From NCBI GenBank assembly GCA_949294085.1, contig CASFFX010000006.1, forward strand, positions 104,256 through 168,255: 64,000 bases of DNA. Reading direction: 5' to 3'. The notes below the pieces were generated by a model that was not told the DNA's origin, did not search any database, and saw only the letters and a program-made list of their open reading frames with translations. Source of the DNA: an uncultured bacterium. Its GTDB lineage: Bacteria; Elusimicrobiota; Elusimicrobia; Elusimicrobiales; Elusimicrobiaceae. The translations under genes were made by a program, and so were the position numbers. Position 1 is the first letter of the stretch. Each line of letters begins with the position of its first letter. This document shows positions 1 to 8,902 of this stretch, piece after piece.

Positions 1-1
1 C

Positions 2-3000
2 AGCCGCGGCGGCGGAAAATTGGGCGTAGGTATGTGGGGCGGCAGCTTGAAGAGTGCCGCGCAAAAAGTTTCTGCCGAAGGCCCGCGCAACAGCCCCAAG
101 CCGGTTTCCTTGCAGCCGCTGCAGGCGGCCGGAAAACCGAGCCGCAGCTATTTTGGGCAAGGTGCGGCGGCCGAAGCTAGACGCTCTAGAGACGCTATGT
201 CTAAAGCCAACGCCATGCAGGCTTTGATGGACGCGCAAATGAAACCGGTGGAACCCGGCAAAATCGGCGGGTTGACCGGAGGTTCTTTTGCTCCGGGCGG
301 CGGCAATGGCGATTTGAAACGCAGCTTTGCGTTTAACGGTAAAGAGCCCTGGTGGTGGGACATGATGAAAAAACGCTCCCAGATGGAATGGGAAGCGAAA
401 TTCAACCGCAGATGGGACTGGATTAAGTGGAAAGACAAACTGTTCCAGAATATTTTGGGCGGCGTCTTGAACTGCTTAATTACCGGTACCGACGATGGCG
501 GAATGGGCAAACTGTTTGGTGCGGCGGCTGGCGCCGGCGGAGTGGATAAATGCGCCGGGCTGACGAAATCTCAATGGGAAGAAATTCATCCCGGAGTGGA
601 ATTTTCTAAAGATATGTGCCGCCATACCTTTGGATATAAAGTCAATAAAGATACCCAGGATCCGTGGCAATCCGGCAATGCCAATGAAATTACCATGGGG
701 CCGATTGCCCAGCGCTTGGATTGCTTGAGCAACGGTTTGTTTGGGTCTTTCCTGACGAAACTGCGCGACAAATGGTTTGGCAAGAACAAAGGCACCTTTG
801 CCGAAGTGAGCGACTGCAGCACTTTTGCCCAAACCGGTGTGTACAATGCCAACTTCTCCAGCACCAAAGGCGGTTGGACGGTGTTGCATTATGTGGTAGG
901 TATTCCGACGGCCAGCTTGACGAAGTATTATCAATCTACGCCGGATATGCAGAAAAAGATGTTGGTAGTCGGGTATATTGGCTCCGGCCCGGAATTTAAT
1001 TCCAATATTACGGCTGTATCGGAGCGCAAAAACTTTGTACCGATGTTTATTGAAAGCGTAGCGATTAAAAATAAAAAAGTGGATTCTAAAAAATCGCCTA
1101 CGGCTTCTACGCAGGGGTACAAATACAACGGCTATTTCGGCACGGACAAAAAGACCAGAAAAGGCGGCTTCTCCGCGACGAGCTACGAAGACGCCCTGGC
1201 CAAATGCAACCAGCTGAAATTCCCGCTGAGAAAAGATTGCAAAGACCAGATTAACCAACAGGCCACCGATGTGGACAAGGTTAAAAAAATGGTGGCTCTG
1301 ACGGACGGCGGAGCGCTGCCGACGTATAACGAATTGATGGACGTACTGCGTGAAGGCGGGGCAATCCGCGATGTGGTGTCCATCGGCGAGAAGGAAAATC
1401 TCTCGCTGTCCACCAAAGGGGCCAAAGAAGGCAAAGACTGGGTAACCGGTGCGCGTTGCCCCTATCCGTTGGTGCGCGTGAGCTGCGAGTATTTGGCGAC
1501 GGCCTCTCAAAAAGGGCAGGAAGCCAACGGTTATCCGTTTGCCCACTTAACTTTTGCCAACGGGATGACGGGTGCGGAAACGTACAATGCGATGAAGAAC
1601 CGCTTCTTGCTGGCTTATACGGTGCAAGGGGTGGATAACTCCCAGCCCAAGGCTATCACGACGCCTACGGACTCGGCCAAGGGCCAATGGTTCTACATTC
1701 CGCACATGAACGTGAAACCCTTCTTGGGCTCGTGGAGCAAAGAAATGACCGAAGCCGGTTTCGTAACGAACAACTTGGGTACGGAACGCACGGATTTGCC
1801 CGGCAAAGGGAATGACTATCAGATTGTTGCTACGTCGCAGGAAATTCAAAAACTCCGCGCCAACAACAACCGGATTGTGATTACCTGGAAGGTGTTCCAG
1901 TGCCCGTCTATTATGACGGACGGCAGCTCCATCAATAAGGGCGGCTGCAACCAAGGAACTATTAACATTGTTAAGGACAAACAAGTCGTAGGAAGCGAAG
2001 GGCAATCCTTCCCCGGAAAGCCGGTCAGCGAAGCAACTTGTGTGTACTACGACGGCTCGCAGCAGATTGGATTCCCGGTGAACGTGGAAGAAGAACCTGA
2101 ACCTGCTCCGGAACCGGCGCCTGCGCCGGCCCCGGAACCGGGGAAAACGGTCCTGCAGTTGGCCAATACGATGAACGGAACGAAGGGCATTGCGGACCGC
2201 TTTAATACGGAACGCACCGGTTTGCTGCAGATGCCTTCGCTTAATGTGTATGGAAAAACCGGGCAAATGCCGTATGTAAATGCCTTGGCGACAAGCAACT
2301 GCACGGCGGTGGGAAACACGCGTAAATCCGGCCAAGGTGCGGCCAAGATGTTTAACCAAGGCGAGGTGAAGGCGTATATTGACAGCGTGCTTTCCGCCAC
2401 GAACGGAAGCGAAGCGTTTACCAAAGCCAACACGACGATTGAACACTCCGGGGTGGTAAGCGTGCCGCAATTGGTGGACGCGATGACCATCGCTTATGCG
2501 CGGGATCCGAACGCCCAAGTGCCGGTAAACGCGGTGTGCGCGTTGGGCAAGACGATTGCCTTTAACTCGTACGACCCGCAAATGATGAGAGAACGCGCCG
2601 TGTGGAGAAATACGTTTGGGGCGTTTGTGGCCTATACGGGCCCGAACTCTTCGTACTATCCTTCGCGCTTGACCTTGGATAGCCGCGGAAGCACAATTGT
2701 GGACCGCCGCTTCCTGGGCTGCGGTTCTGCCAGCGGGGATGACAAAAAAACGTATAATGCGCTGGCCTCGGTGCGCCCGTACCACTATGGTCGCTATAAC
2801 TGGAACGAAAAAGCTATTGGCGATCAGGCCCAAAACAGATATGCGGGCCAAACGGGGCGCGATTCGTACTTAAACGAACTGACCAAGGGCGGCTGGGCCA
2901 AGAACGGCTTTGATGCCAACACCTATCCGCTGCGTTCGTTAGCCAAAGCGGTTGGGTTTGTGCAGAAACAGTCGGCTTCTGCGCAGGAATTGGCCAGCGT

Positions 3001-3277
3001 AAGCACCAATGCCACGATTGACGATATTAACCGCCAAGAATATGCCCGCAAGTATGCCAGCCTCTTCAACGAAGCGGATACTTCCTGCGGCTTAACAGGC
3101 AATATGCCGGTGGCGGAAGCGCTGGAATACGTGGGTGCGGTGTGTATCAACGGCAAGAACGCCAAACCGAGCAACGGCAATAATGAAAGTTGCTCCCGCC
3201 GGTTTAGAGCTTCTTCCTCCAAAGGAACTTCCGGCGGAGAAGTAGAAGGCGAAACGGTTGGATACACAGTAGAATAA
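2..3277 (+). CDS. Very large protein of unknown function, 5' end outside the window
   Basis: The reading frame is open to the left edge (the first full codon is at position 2), so the true start lies upstream; the TTG at 20 is only the first start-like codon inside the window. At least 1,090 residues are encoded. I do not recognise a catalytic domain. The visible part is rich in Asn, Thr, Gly, Lys and Cys, which suits an exported or surface protein, and has a Glu/Pro/Ala-rich linker at about residues 690-710 that separates two globular-looking halves. A strong terminator follows the stop, so this is the last gene of its unit. Because the N-terminus is missing, a signal peptide cannot be judged. 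Real gene: very sure; function: unknown. Confidence 0.85.
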   Translation, partial: SRGGGKLGVGMWGGSLKSAAQKVSAEGPRNSPKPVSLQPLQAAGKPSRSYFGQGAAAEARRSRDAMSKANAMQALMDAQMKPVEPGKIGGLTGGSFAPGGGNGDLKRSFAFNGKEPWWWDMMKKRSQMEWEAKFNRRWDWIKWKDKLFQNILGGVLNCLITGTDDGGMGKLFGAAAGAGGVDKCAGLTKSQWEEIHPGVEFSKDMCRHTFGYKVNKDTQDPWQSGNANEITMGPIAQRLDCLSNGLFGSFLTKLRDKWFGKNKGTFAEVSDCSTFAQTGVYNANFSSTKGGWTVLHYVVGIPTASLTKYYQSTPDMQKKMLVVGYIGSGPEFNSNITAVSERKNFVPMFIESVAIKNKKVDSKKSPTASTQGYKYNGYFGTDKKTRKGGFSATSYEDALAKCNQLKFPLRKDCKDQINQQATDVDKVKKMVALTDGGALPTYNELMDVLREGGAIRDVVSIGEKENLSLSTKGAKEGKDWVTGARCPYPLVRVSCEYLATASQKGQEANGYPFAHLTFANGMTGAETYNAMKNRFLLAYTVQGVDNSQPKAITTPTDSAKGQWFYIPHMNVKPFLGSWSKEMTEAGFVTNNLGTERTDLPGKGNDYQIVATSQEIQKLRANNNRIVITWKVFQCPSIMTDGSSINKGGCNQGTINIVKDKQVVGSEGQSFPGKPVSEATCVYYDGSQQIGFPVNVEEEPEPAPEPAPAPAPEPGKTVLQLANTMNGTKGIADRFNTERTGLLQMPSLNVYGKTGQMPYVNALATSNCTAVGNTRKSGQGAAKMFNQGEVKAYIDSVLSATNGSEAFTKANTTIEHSGVVSVPQLVDAMTIAYARDPNAQVPVNAVCALGKTIAFNSYDPQMMRERAVWRNTFGAFVAYTGPNSSYYPSRLTLDSRGSTIVDRRFLGCGSASGDDKKTYNALASVRPYHYGRYNWNEKAIGDQAQNRYAGQTGRDSYLNELTKGGWAKNGFDANTYPLRSLAKAVGFVQKQSASAQELASVSTNATIDDINRQEYARKYASLFNEADTSCGLTGNMPVAEALEYVGAVCINGKNAKPSNGNNESCSRRFRASSSKGTSGGEVEGETVGYTVE

Positions 3278-3288
3278 AAAATTGTTTT

Positions 3289-3321
3289 TCCCCGGGGGTT
3301 TTGGCTCCCGGGGATTTTTTT
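3289..3321 (+). terminator. Rho-independent terminator of the large protein gene
   Basis: An 8 bp perfect stem (TCCCCGGG at 3289-3296 with CCCGGGGA at 3307-3314), a 10 nt loop and a run of seven T. It lies 12 bases after the stop codon. Confidence 0.9.
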
Positions 3322-3370
3322 GCCTAATTCCCGTTTGCTCTGTTTACCCCTTTTTATTTATCATATACGT

Positions 3371-5062
3371 ATGAGAATTCGTACGCTTGCGGCCATTTGG
3401 ATAGCGCTGGGAGTGGGGGGCTTGTTCCCTCCGCCGGCCCAGGCGCTGTTTCCGTTTTCTTTTCGCAAACAAGAATTAAAAACCGATTATTCCCAAACCG
3501 TCTGGGACCGCATTATGCTGGAACAGTCGGTTACCGATATTCGCCGCGGTATGGGCGAAATGGCCCAAGCCCGTTATAAAGAAGCTTCCAACAGTTTTGC
3601 CAAAGCTGTTATCAAAAACGCCCAGGACCCGCTGCCGTATTTATTGCTGGGTGCTTCGCTGTATTGGTCCGGCCAGGTGGACGAAGCCGAAAGCGAATAC
3701 CGGGAAGCCCTTCGCCTGGATCCGCAAAATGCCATGGCCTATCAATTGCTGGGCATTGCCAGCGGCTGGCGGGGCGATGTGGAGCAGGCGCAAACGTATT
3801 TTTTGAAAGCCAACGAATTGGACCCCAACAAAGCCGATACCCATATGAATTTGGGTTCCACCTATGCCGTGCAGTTAAAGCTGGAAAAAGCCCTGGAGCA
3901 CTTCCGCCGGGCGGTGGAATTGGCCCCGCGGGAACCGTTGTACCACTATCAATTGGGCACGCTCTACGAAGCGCTGGGGCGCGACCGGCAGGCCGAAGAA
4001 TCGTTTAAGAAGGCCCTGCGCCTCTTCCCCTATTACGAGGACGCCCAGCTGAGTTTAGGCGCCCTGTACGAAAAATTAAATCAGCCCAAAGACGCTTTGA
4101 AATATTACAAAAAAGCCGTTCATACCAAACCGGGCGACTATGTGGCCCGCCTGCGCTATGCCTTTTTGCTGGTGCGGCAGGGCGAGGTGGAAAAAGCCCG
4201 CGACATTTTGGAAGACGCTTTTTCCATTACGCGCTTTAAGTCGGACGGACTGGCCTTAAACGCGGTGTACCGGGCCAGCGGACGCGGCAGCGAAGCGTTC
4301 AGCCGCCAAATCCGGCAGTTCCAGCAAAGCCTGGAAAAAGTCTCTCCCTCCAAGCCCGTACAGGTGGAAGTTGCGCTGGAATTTAATCCCGTTTCTCAGG
4401 GGCAGGAAGCTTCTTCCTCCCGTCGCGGAATCACCTTTGAAGAAGCCTATCAGCGCCTGCGTGCTTCAGGCGGGGAGGAATCTGCTTCGGCGGTACGCAC
4501 GTTTAAGCGGGTGTTTTCCCTGCCGGAAGGAAGCGCGCAGGAGCGGCAAACGCAAATTCAAGAATTTATTTCCGGCCTGCAGCAAACGATTGACCAAGCC
4601 GGCAACGACTATACGCTCAACCTGTCGCTCCAGGGGCGTACGATGGATTATGCTTCCCCTTCCGCGCTGACCCAAGAAAATACCGTTGTGCCCAAAGCGG
4701 TGTACGACCCGCGCATTGTGGGCAACGATATGGGGCTGTGGGTCATGGGGCGCACGTGGCTAGCCTTTGTGTATGACGCCGAAGCGGAGTTGAACGATTT
4801 TGCGTCGTGCCCGGCGGACGATACCTGCGCTTTGCTGACGGGTTTGGCCGCGTTGGCGCGGGGGGATTCTGCGGCGGCGCAGGACGCTTTTGACCGCGCC
4901 CGCCGGCAGCAGCCGGCCGATGCGCTGGCCTGGCTGGGGTTGGGTACGGCCGCGGTGGCCGCGGCGGACGACGCACAAGCGAAAACGTATTATGAACAAG
5001 CCCTGAAGGCGGACCCGAAAAACAAGGTGGCCGCCCGCAACCTGAAAATATTGGCGGATTAA
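3371..5062 (+). CDS. Secreted tetratricopeptide-repeat protein
   Basis: 563 residues. The ATG at 3371 is preferred over an upstream start because it gives a clean signal peptide (MRIRTLAAIW..., hydrophobic core, PAQA cleavage site near residue 24). From about residue 60 to 280 there are at least six TPR units, visible as recurrent A-x2-LGxxY and ALRLDP/AVELAP helix signatures; one more TPR unit closes the C-terminus. The middle (about 320-470) is not repetitive. TPR proteins of this kind are envelope scaffolds; no partner can be named from the sequence. It ends one base before the GTG of ksgA, so the two are probably co-transcribed. Confidence 0.85.
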   Translation: MRIRTLAAIWIALGVGGLFPPPAQALFPFSFRKQELKTDYSQTVWDRIMLEQSVTDIRRGMGEMAQARYKEASNSFAKAVIKNAQDPLPYLLLGASLYWSGQVDEAESEYREALRLDPQNAMAYQLLGIASGWRGDVEQAQTYFLKANELDPNKADTHMNLGSTYAVQLKLEKALEHFRRAVELAPREPLYHYQLGTLYEALGRDRQAEESFKKALRLFPYYEDAQLSLGALYEKLNQPKDALKYYKKAVHTKPGDYVARLRYAFLLVRQGEVEKARDILEDAFSITRFKSDGLALNAVYRASGRGSEAFSRQIRQFQQSLEKVSPSKPVQVEVALEFNPVSQGQEASSSRRGITFEEAYQRLRASGGEESASAVRTFKRVFSLPEGSAQERQTQIQEFISGLQQTIDQAGNDYTLNLSLQGRTMDYASPSALTQENTVVPKAVYDPRIVGNDMGLWVMGRTWLAFVYDAEAELNDFASCPADDTCALLTGLAALARGDSAAAQDAFDRARRQQPADALAWLGLGTAAVAAADDAQAKTYYEQALKADPKNKVAARNLKILAD

Positions 5063-5065
5063 GTG

Positions 5066-5833
5066 ATGCAAAAATACGGACAGCATTTTTTGATTAACGA
5101 AGGAATTATTACACAAATTGTGGATGCGGCCCTTTTGTTGAAATCCGAAGCGCTGGTGGAAATCGGCCCTGGAAAAGGCGCGCTGACGTTGCCGCTGATA
5201 CAGCGGGGGGAAAAGAATTTTACGGTGGTGGAAATTGACCCCGAAATGGTGCATTACCTCAAACAGCACTTGCCGCCGCAGGCGGGGGTGCAGATTGTGC
5301 AGGAAAACTTTTTGCGGGCGGATTTGAACGCGCTGGTGCAAAAACCCACGCTGTTTGTGAGCAACTTGCCGTATATTGACGCCGCCGAAATTTTGGATAA
5401 AGTGCTTTCTTTTCCGCTGTTTCGCGCGGCGGTGTTTATGTTTCAAAAAGAACAGGCGCAAAAAATCCGCGCCAAAGCGGGCGAAGAATTATACGGGCCG
5501 TTGGCCGTTTTCAGCCAGCTGCGGGCGCGGATTAATCTCATTTGCAACGTGTCCCGCGGGTGTTTTAATCCGCCGCCTAAGGTGGAAAGCCGGGTGTTGG
5601 CGTTTGAAAAGCGCACCCCTTGCCCGGTGCCGCCGGCGGATTGGCCGCGGTTTAGAAAATGGGTGCAGGCCGCTTTTTTGCACCGCCGTAAAACGGTGCT
5701 TAATGCGTGGACGCTAAGCGGATACGAAGCGGAAAAACTGGCGCAGGCCCTTGCGGCGGAAAAGCTTTCTCCTTCCGCCCGGGCTGAGCAAATTGCTCCC
5801 GAGGCGTACGTGCGGCTGTGGGCGCGGCTATAA
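5066..5833 (+). CDS. ksgA: 16S rRNA (adenine1518/1519-N6) dimethyltransferase
   Basis: 255 residues, slightly shorter than the usual ~270. It dimethylates two adjacent adenines in the 3' helix of 16S rRNA during small-subunit maturation. Seen: the N-terminal QHFL signature, the SAM-binding EIGPGKGALT segment near residue 35, the acidic VVEIDPEM segment, and the family-defining NLPY catalytic motif (NLPYIDAAEIL) near residue 104. ATG at 5066 is chosen over the GTG at 5063, which directly follows the stop of the TPR gene. The 3' end overlaps the convergent ftcD-like gene by six bases. Confidence 0.93.
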   Translation: MQKYGQHFLINEGIITQIVDAALLLKSEALVEIGPGKGALTLPLIQRGEKNFTVVEIDPEMVHYLKQHLPPQAGVQIVQENFLRADLNALVQKPTLFVSNLPYIDAAEILDKVLSFPLFRAAVFMFQKEQAQKIRAKAGEELYGPLAVFSQLRARINLICNVSRGCFNPPPKVESRVLAFEKRTPCPVPPADWPRFRKWVQAAFLHRRKTVLNAWTLSGYEAEKLAQALAAEKLSPSARAEQIAPEAYVRLWARL

Positions 5834-6796
5834 CATTTTGTGCAGCAGATATTCCAAAATCCGTCCGTTGGGATCAAACGGGCGGATTTTATTTAGCCCC
5901 AGCCGTTCCACCGCCAGAGAAAGAAGCGCTTGCGGATCCCGGCAGTCCGGGCAATAATATTTTCCCGCGTTTCGCAATGCTTCTTCGGGCGCCAAACCAA
6001 TGAGTTCGCTGCCGGTGGTTTCCAGCCCGCGCTGCTGTGCCTGTTGGCGGCAGGCTTCAAACACGGCGGCCAGGCCCGTTTGATGAAAGTTGGTTAAATT
6101 GAAAGAAACTTGCGCCGCCTGATAGCCGGGCATCAGCCAGCCGATGGCTTTTACGGCGGGGAGTCCGCCGTTTTTTTCGCGTAAGACGGAAGCAATTTCT
6201 TTGGCGGCGGCCACGTCCTGCGTGTTGAGCGAGACGTTAAACGCCAGCAAAAAATCGCGCGCTCCCACCACCGTGGCCCCGGTTTTGGCCACCCGTTCGT
6301 TAAAGGTGCAGGGGCCCAAATCGGGCGGAAGCGTGCGTAATTTTTCCGGCAGGCTTTCGTATTGGCCGCGGCGGATAAATGCCAAGTCGCGGCGTTGGGG
6401 CGAGGAGGCATTGGCCTCGTAAAAATAAATGGGGAGGCCTAATTTTTCGGCCGCTTCCTGCCCCAATAAACGGGCTTGCTGGGCGGCTTCGGCCAAGGTC
6501 ATATTCCGCACCGGTACAAACGGGCACACGTCCGTAGCGCCCAAGCGAGGGTGCGCCCCGTGCTGGCGGCGCATATCCAGCAGGCGGGTGGTTTGTTCCA
6601 ACAGTACCCACACGGCGCGGCGCACGCCCTGCGGCGTACCGGCCAAAGTGAAAACGGTTCGGTTTGCATCGGCGTTGGAATCCACATGCAGCAGTTTGGC
6701 CTGCGGCGAAGCCTCTTGCAGGCGGTGCACGATTTGCTCCAGCACTTGCGGGCGGCGTCCTTCGGAAATGTTTGGCACGGCTTCCATTATTTTCAT
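5828..6796 (-). CDS. ftcD: Glutamate formimidoyltransferase
   Basis: 322 residues. It matches the N-terminal formimidoyltransferase half of FtcD as a stand-alone protein (EC 2.1.2.5): transfer of the formimino group between N-formimino-glutamate and tetrahydrofolate in histidine degradation. Family segments visible are VPNISEGR at the N-terminus, HVDSNADANRTVFTL, and the GAHPRLGATDVCPFVP block near residue 80, which carries the catalytic His. No cyclodeaminase domain and no other hut genes are present in the window. It converges with ksgA, overlapping by six bases. Translation may begin at the first ATG (6796) or at Met4 (6787); the downstream ATG gives MEAVPNISEG, the form common in the family. 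Confidence 0.9.
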   Translation of the reverse strand: MKIMEAVPNISEGRRPQVLEQIVHRLQEASPQAKLLHVDSNADANRTVFTLAGTPQGVRRAVWVLLEQTTRLLDMRRQHGAHPRLGATDVCPFVPVRNMTLAEAAQQARLLGQEAAEKLGLPIYFYEANASSPQRRDLAFIRRGQYESLPEKLRTLPPDLGPCTFNERVAKTGATVVGARDFLLAFNVSLNTQDVAAAKEIASVLREKNGGLPAVKAIGWLMPGYQAAQVSFNLTNFHQTGLAAVFEACRQQAQQRGLETTGSELIGLAPEEALRNAGKYYCPDCRDPQALLSLAVERLGLNKIRPFDPNGRILEYLLHKML

Positions 6797-6852
6797 AAAA
6801 TAATTATACCCCTTTTGCCAAATGCTACGGCAAAATATATTTTCAAAAAGAG

Positions 6853-6883
6853 TTGTGCCATTTTTTCCGATTTATAGTATAAT
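6853..6883 (+). promoter_or_regulatory. Promoter of the cold-shock gene
   Basis: A perfect -10 box TATAAT at 6878-6883 and a plausible -35 TTGTGC at 6853-6858 with a 19 base spacer, in an AT-rich gap 62 bases upstream of the start codon. The -10 is convincing; the -35 is weak. Confidence 0.6.
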
Positions 6884-6890
6884 AATTGTA

Positions 6891-6913
6891 GGTACTTATT
6901 AAGTTTAAGTACC
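6891..6913 (+). promoter_or_regulatory. Leader hairpin in the cold-shock mRNA
   Basis: A perfect 8 bp inverted repeat, GGTACTTA (6891-6898) and TAAGTACC (6906-6913), with a 7 base loop. It begins just after the predicted transcription start, so it would cap the 5' end of the mRNA. A smaller competing hairpin (ACTT 6894-6897 with AAGT 6901-6904) uses the same 5' arm. Cold-shock genes are often controlled through structured leaders; that role here is inferred. Confidence 0.55.
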
Positions 6914-6944
6914 TGATAATTAAAAAAAGGAAGTAACTAGTAAA

Positions 6945-7148
6945 ATGCCTAAAGGAAAAGTTAAGTGGTTTAATGACCAAAAAGGTTACGGTTTTGTAAC
7001 CCCCGAAGACGGTTCTAAAGATCTCTTTGTTCACTATCAGGAAATCCAAGGCGACGGTTTCAAAACCTTGGCCGAAGGCCAGGAAGTGGAATTCGAAGTC
7101 GTGGAATCCGAAAAAGGCCCCAAGGCCGTAAAAGTCGTCAAACTGTAA
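6945..7148 (+). CDS. Cold-shock domain protein (CspA family)
   Basis: 67 residues, the normal length. A single cold-shock (OB-fold) domain that binds single-stranded RNA/DNA and acts as an RNA chaperone. RNP1 (KGYGFVTPE) and RNP2 (DLFVHY) are both intact. The RBS is AAAGGAAG upstream of the ATG. It is a monocistronic gene with its own promoter, leader hairpin and terminator. Confidence 0.95.
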   Translation: MPKGKVKWFNDQKGYGFVTPEDGSKDLFVHYQEIQGDGFKTLAEGQEVEFEVVESEKGPKAVKVVKL

Positions 7149-7168
7149 TTTGTTGAAAGACTTTTTTG

Positions 7169-7201
7169 AAAGCCCTGAGCCTTCGGTTTGGGGCTTTTTT
7201 A
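7169..7201 (+). terminator. Terminator of the cold-shock gene
   Basis: AAAGCCC (7169-7175) pairs with GGGCTTT (7191-7197), with a C-TTCG-G tetraloop-like apex and a following T run. It lies between the cold-shock gene and the RBS of the MATE gene. Confidence 0.8.
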
Positions 7202-7234
7202 TGCCCTGGCGGGCGGGAAGGAGTGTGTCGTAAA

Positions 7235-8602
7235 ATGACGAAGAAAGTATATCCGCAGGCGTCGCTTAGCGAGCTGTGGTTTTTATCGTATCCGCTGATT
7301 GTTACGATGGCTGCCCAGGTGGTCATGCAATTTGTGGACCGGATGTTCTTGGCTTGGTATTCGCACGAAGCGCTGGCGGCGTGTGTGCCGGCCGGGGTGT
7401 TGGCGATGACGTTTTCATCTATGTTTATGGGGCTGGCCAGTTATACCAGCGTGTTTATATCGCAATATTACGCCAAGAAAAAATTCGCCTCCGTTACCGT
7501 GTCTTTGTGGCAGGGTATTTTGTTGGCGGTACTTTCTTCGCTGGTGCTGGCGGGGCTGACGCCGCTGGGATTTGCCATTATTAATGCGTTTGGGCACGAA
7601 ATGTCCGTGCGGGTGCTGGAGCTGAAATATTTTGCCATTTTGAATATTTTTGGCGGATTGGCGGTGATTAACAACGCCTTGGCCAGCTTTTTCAGCGGGC
7701 GCGGGAAAACCAAAATCCCGATGTGGGCGGCCGTGGTGGGAAACCTGGTCAACGTAGGGTTGGATTATGTGATGATTTTCGGCAAGTTGGGTTTCCCGGC
7801 GATGGGCATTGAAGGGGCCGCCTGGGCAACCGTTTTGGGCAGCGGCGCCATTACGCTGATTTTCTGCACGCTGATTTTTGCCGGCAAAGTGCACCGGGAG
7901 TTCAAAATCCGCCGCTTGGCGGGCTTTTATAAACCCGTTTTCTCGCGCTTGCTTCGGTTTGGATTGCCCAACGGTTTTGGGTTTTTGATGGATATTTTGT
8001 CTTTTACGCTGTTTACGTTCATGGTGGGCAATATTGACACGCTTTCGCTGCAGGCCAGCAATGTGGTAATGTCCATGCAGCCGGTCGTGTTTACCGTGAT
8101 TTTGGGGCTGGGCATTGGCATACAGATTTTGGTCAGCAAATACCAAGGATTAAAACGCCCCGATTTAAGCATCCAAGTCATTAAAAACGCCTGCAAACTC
8201 GGCTATACGTATGCCGGGGCGGTGAGTGTGGCTTTCTTCTTCTTTGCGCCGTTTTTTGTAGGGTTGTTTATTCCGGCCTCTTCCCCGGACGCGGCAGCCA
8301 TTACGGCCAAAACCTATCCGCTGATGAAACTGGTCAGCTTTTTTGTGTTGTTTGACGCTACGTATCTGATTTTTGGCGAGGCCATCCGCGGAGCGGGGGA
8401 CACCAAATTCTATATGTACATTATGCTGTTTTGCGCTTGGGGACTTTTGATCCCCGGTACGTGGCTGATTGTGTACCGGCTGCATTTGTCCGTATTTTGG
8501 GTGTGGAGCTGGCTTACGTTTTATGCCGCGCTGACGGCGGTGTTTATGCTGGCGCGTTTCCTTTCCGGCAAGTGGAAAACGTTTAACGTAACCGGCGTGT
8601 AA
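7235..8602 (+). CDS. MATE family multidrug/sodium antiporter
   Basis: 455 residues, the usual length, with about twelve hydrophobic segments. It is an inner-membrane exporter using a Na+ or H+ gradient; the substrate cannot be told. Family features: the N-terminal SYPLIVTMAAQVVMQFVDRMFLA region with its conserved polar residues, and the internal repeat that brings in a second GxGxxxAT-like block (GIEGAAWATVLGS). The ATG at 7235 is chosen because GGAAGGAG lies just upstream and because the longer frame would begin inside the preceding terminator. It is followed by a strong terminator and forms the last gene before the phage module. Confidence 0.92.
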   Translation: MTKKVYPQASLSELWFLSYPLIVTMAAQVVMQFVDRMFLAWYSHEALAACVPAGVLAMTFSSMFMGLASYTSVFISQYYAKKKFASVTVSLWQGILLAVLSSLVLAGLTPLGFAIINAFGHEMSVRVLELKYFAILNIFGGLAVINNALASFFSGRGKTKIPMWAAVVGNLVNVGLDYVMIFGKLGFPAMGIEGAAWATVLGSGAITLIFCTLIFAGKVHREFKIRRLAGFYKPVFSRLLRFGLPNGFGFLMDILSFTLFTFMVGNIDTLSLQASNVVMSMQPVVFTVILGLGIGIQILVSKYQGLKRPDLSIQVIKNACKLGYTYAGAVSVAFFFFAPFFVGLFIPASSPDAAAITAKTYPLMKLVSFFVLFDATYLIFGEAIRGAGDTKFYMYIMLFCAWGLLIPGTWLIVYRLHLSVFWVWSWLTFYAALTAVFMLARFLSGKWKTFNVTGV

Positions 8603-8616
8603 AATCAGGTGTTTTG

Positions 8617-8646
8617 AAAAAGCGGCCTTTCGGGGCCGCTTTTTTT
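8617..8646 (+). terminator. Terminator of the MATE gene
   Basis: AAAAAGCGGCC (8617-8627) pairs with GGCCGCTTTTT (8634-8644), loop TTTCGG, ending in a T run. It is a probable boundary between chromosomal genes and the phage module. Confidence 0.9.
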
Positions 8647-8737
8647 GTGCCCGTCTCATCGCGCGGGCGGGGCCCCAAATGCGTGTGCCGCTTTGGGTGC
8701 GCCAGCCAGGGGCGGCGGCTTCGTGCGGGACTGTCTA

Positions 8738-8766
8738 TTGACAAATACCGACGATTTTGCTATAAT
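8738..8766 (+). promoter_or_regulatory. Consensus promoter ahead of the phage packaging genes
   Basis: TTGACA (8738-8743), a 17 base spacer, and TATAAT (8761-8766) with an extended -10 TG. Both boxes are perfect consensus. The flanks TTGACAAATAC and TGCTATAATAAAAA recur at 21252-21281 ahead of the portal gene. It faces the terminase genes, but a terminator starts at the predicted +1. Confidence 0.85.
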
Positions 8767-8772
8767 AAAAAT

Positions 8773-8809
8773 ACTTACAAAACCAACGCTTCGGTTTGTA
8801 AGTTTTTTT
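8773..8809 (+). terminator. Terminator hairpin at the predicted transcription start
   Basis: ACTTACAAAACC (8773-8784) pairs with GGTTTGTAAGT (8793-8803), with one bulged A, followed by seven T. It begins where the upstream promoter should start transcription, so the default product would be a ~35 nt hairpin RNA, or else the hairpin caps a read-through mRNA. Between here and the terS start (8810-8902) I see only a short GGGCG/CGCCC inverted repeat. Confidence 0.7.
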
Positions 8810-8902
8810 ATCTTGGGCGTCCGCCCTCCTATTCTTTTACTTTCCGGCTGTTTCCCGTTGCCTTGGCGGCGGGAGAGAAGAATCCCGCTTGATGGAGTTT
8901 TT

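Noticed and set aside
148-2851. Long open frames on the minus strand opposite the large protein (for example 476-1546 and 1547-2851)
   Set aside because: They mirror the codon pattern of the plus-strand gene, are rich in Arg/His as antisense shadows are, and have no RBS or family resemblance.
7415-8146. 243-codon minus-strand frame inside the MATE gene
   Set aside because: Antisense shadow rich in His, Gln and Arg; the plus-strand gene is a clear transporter.
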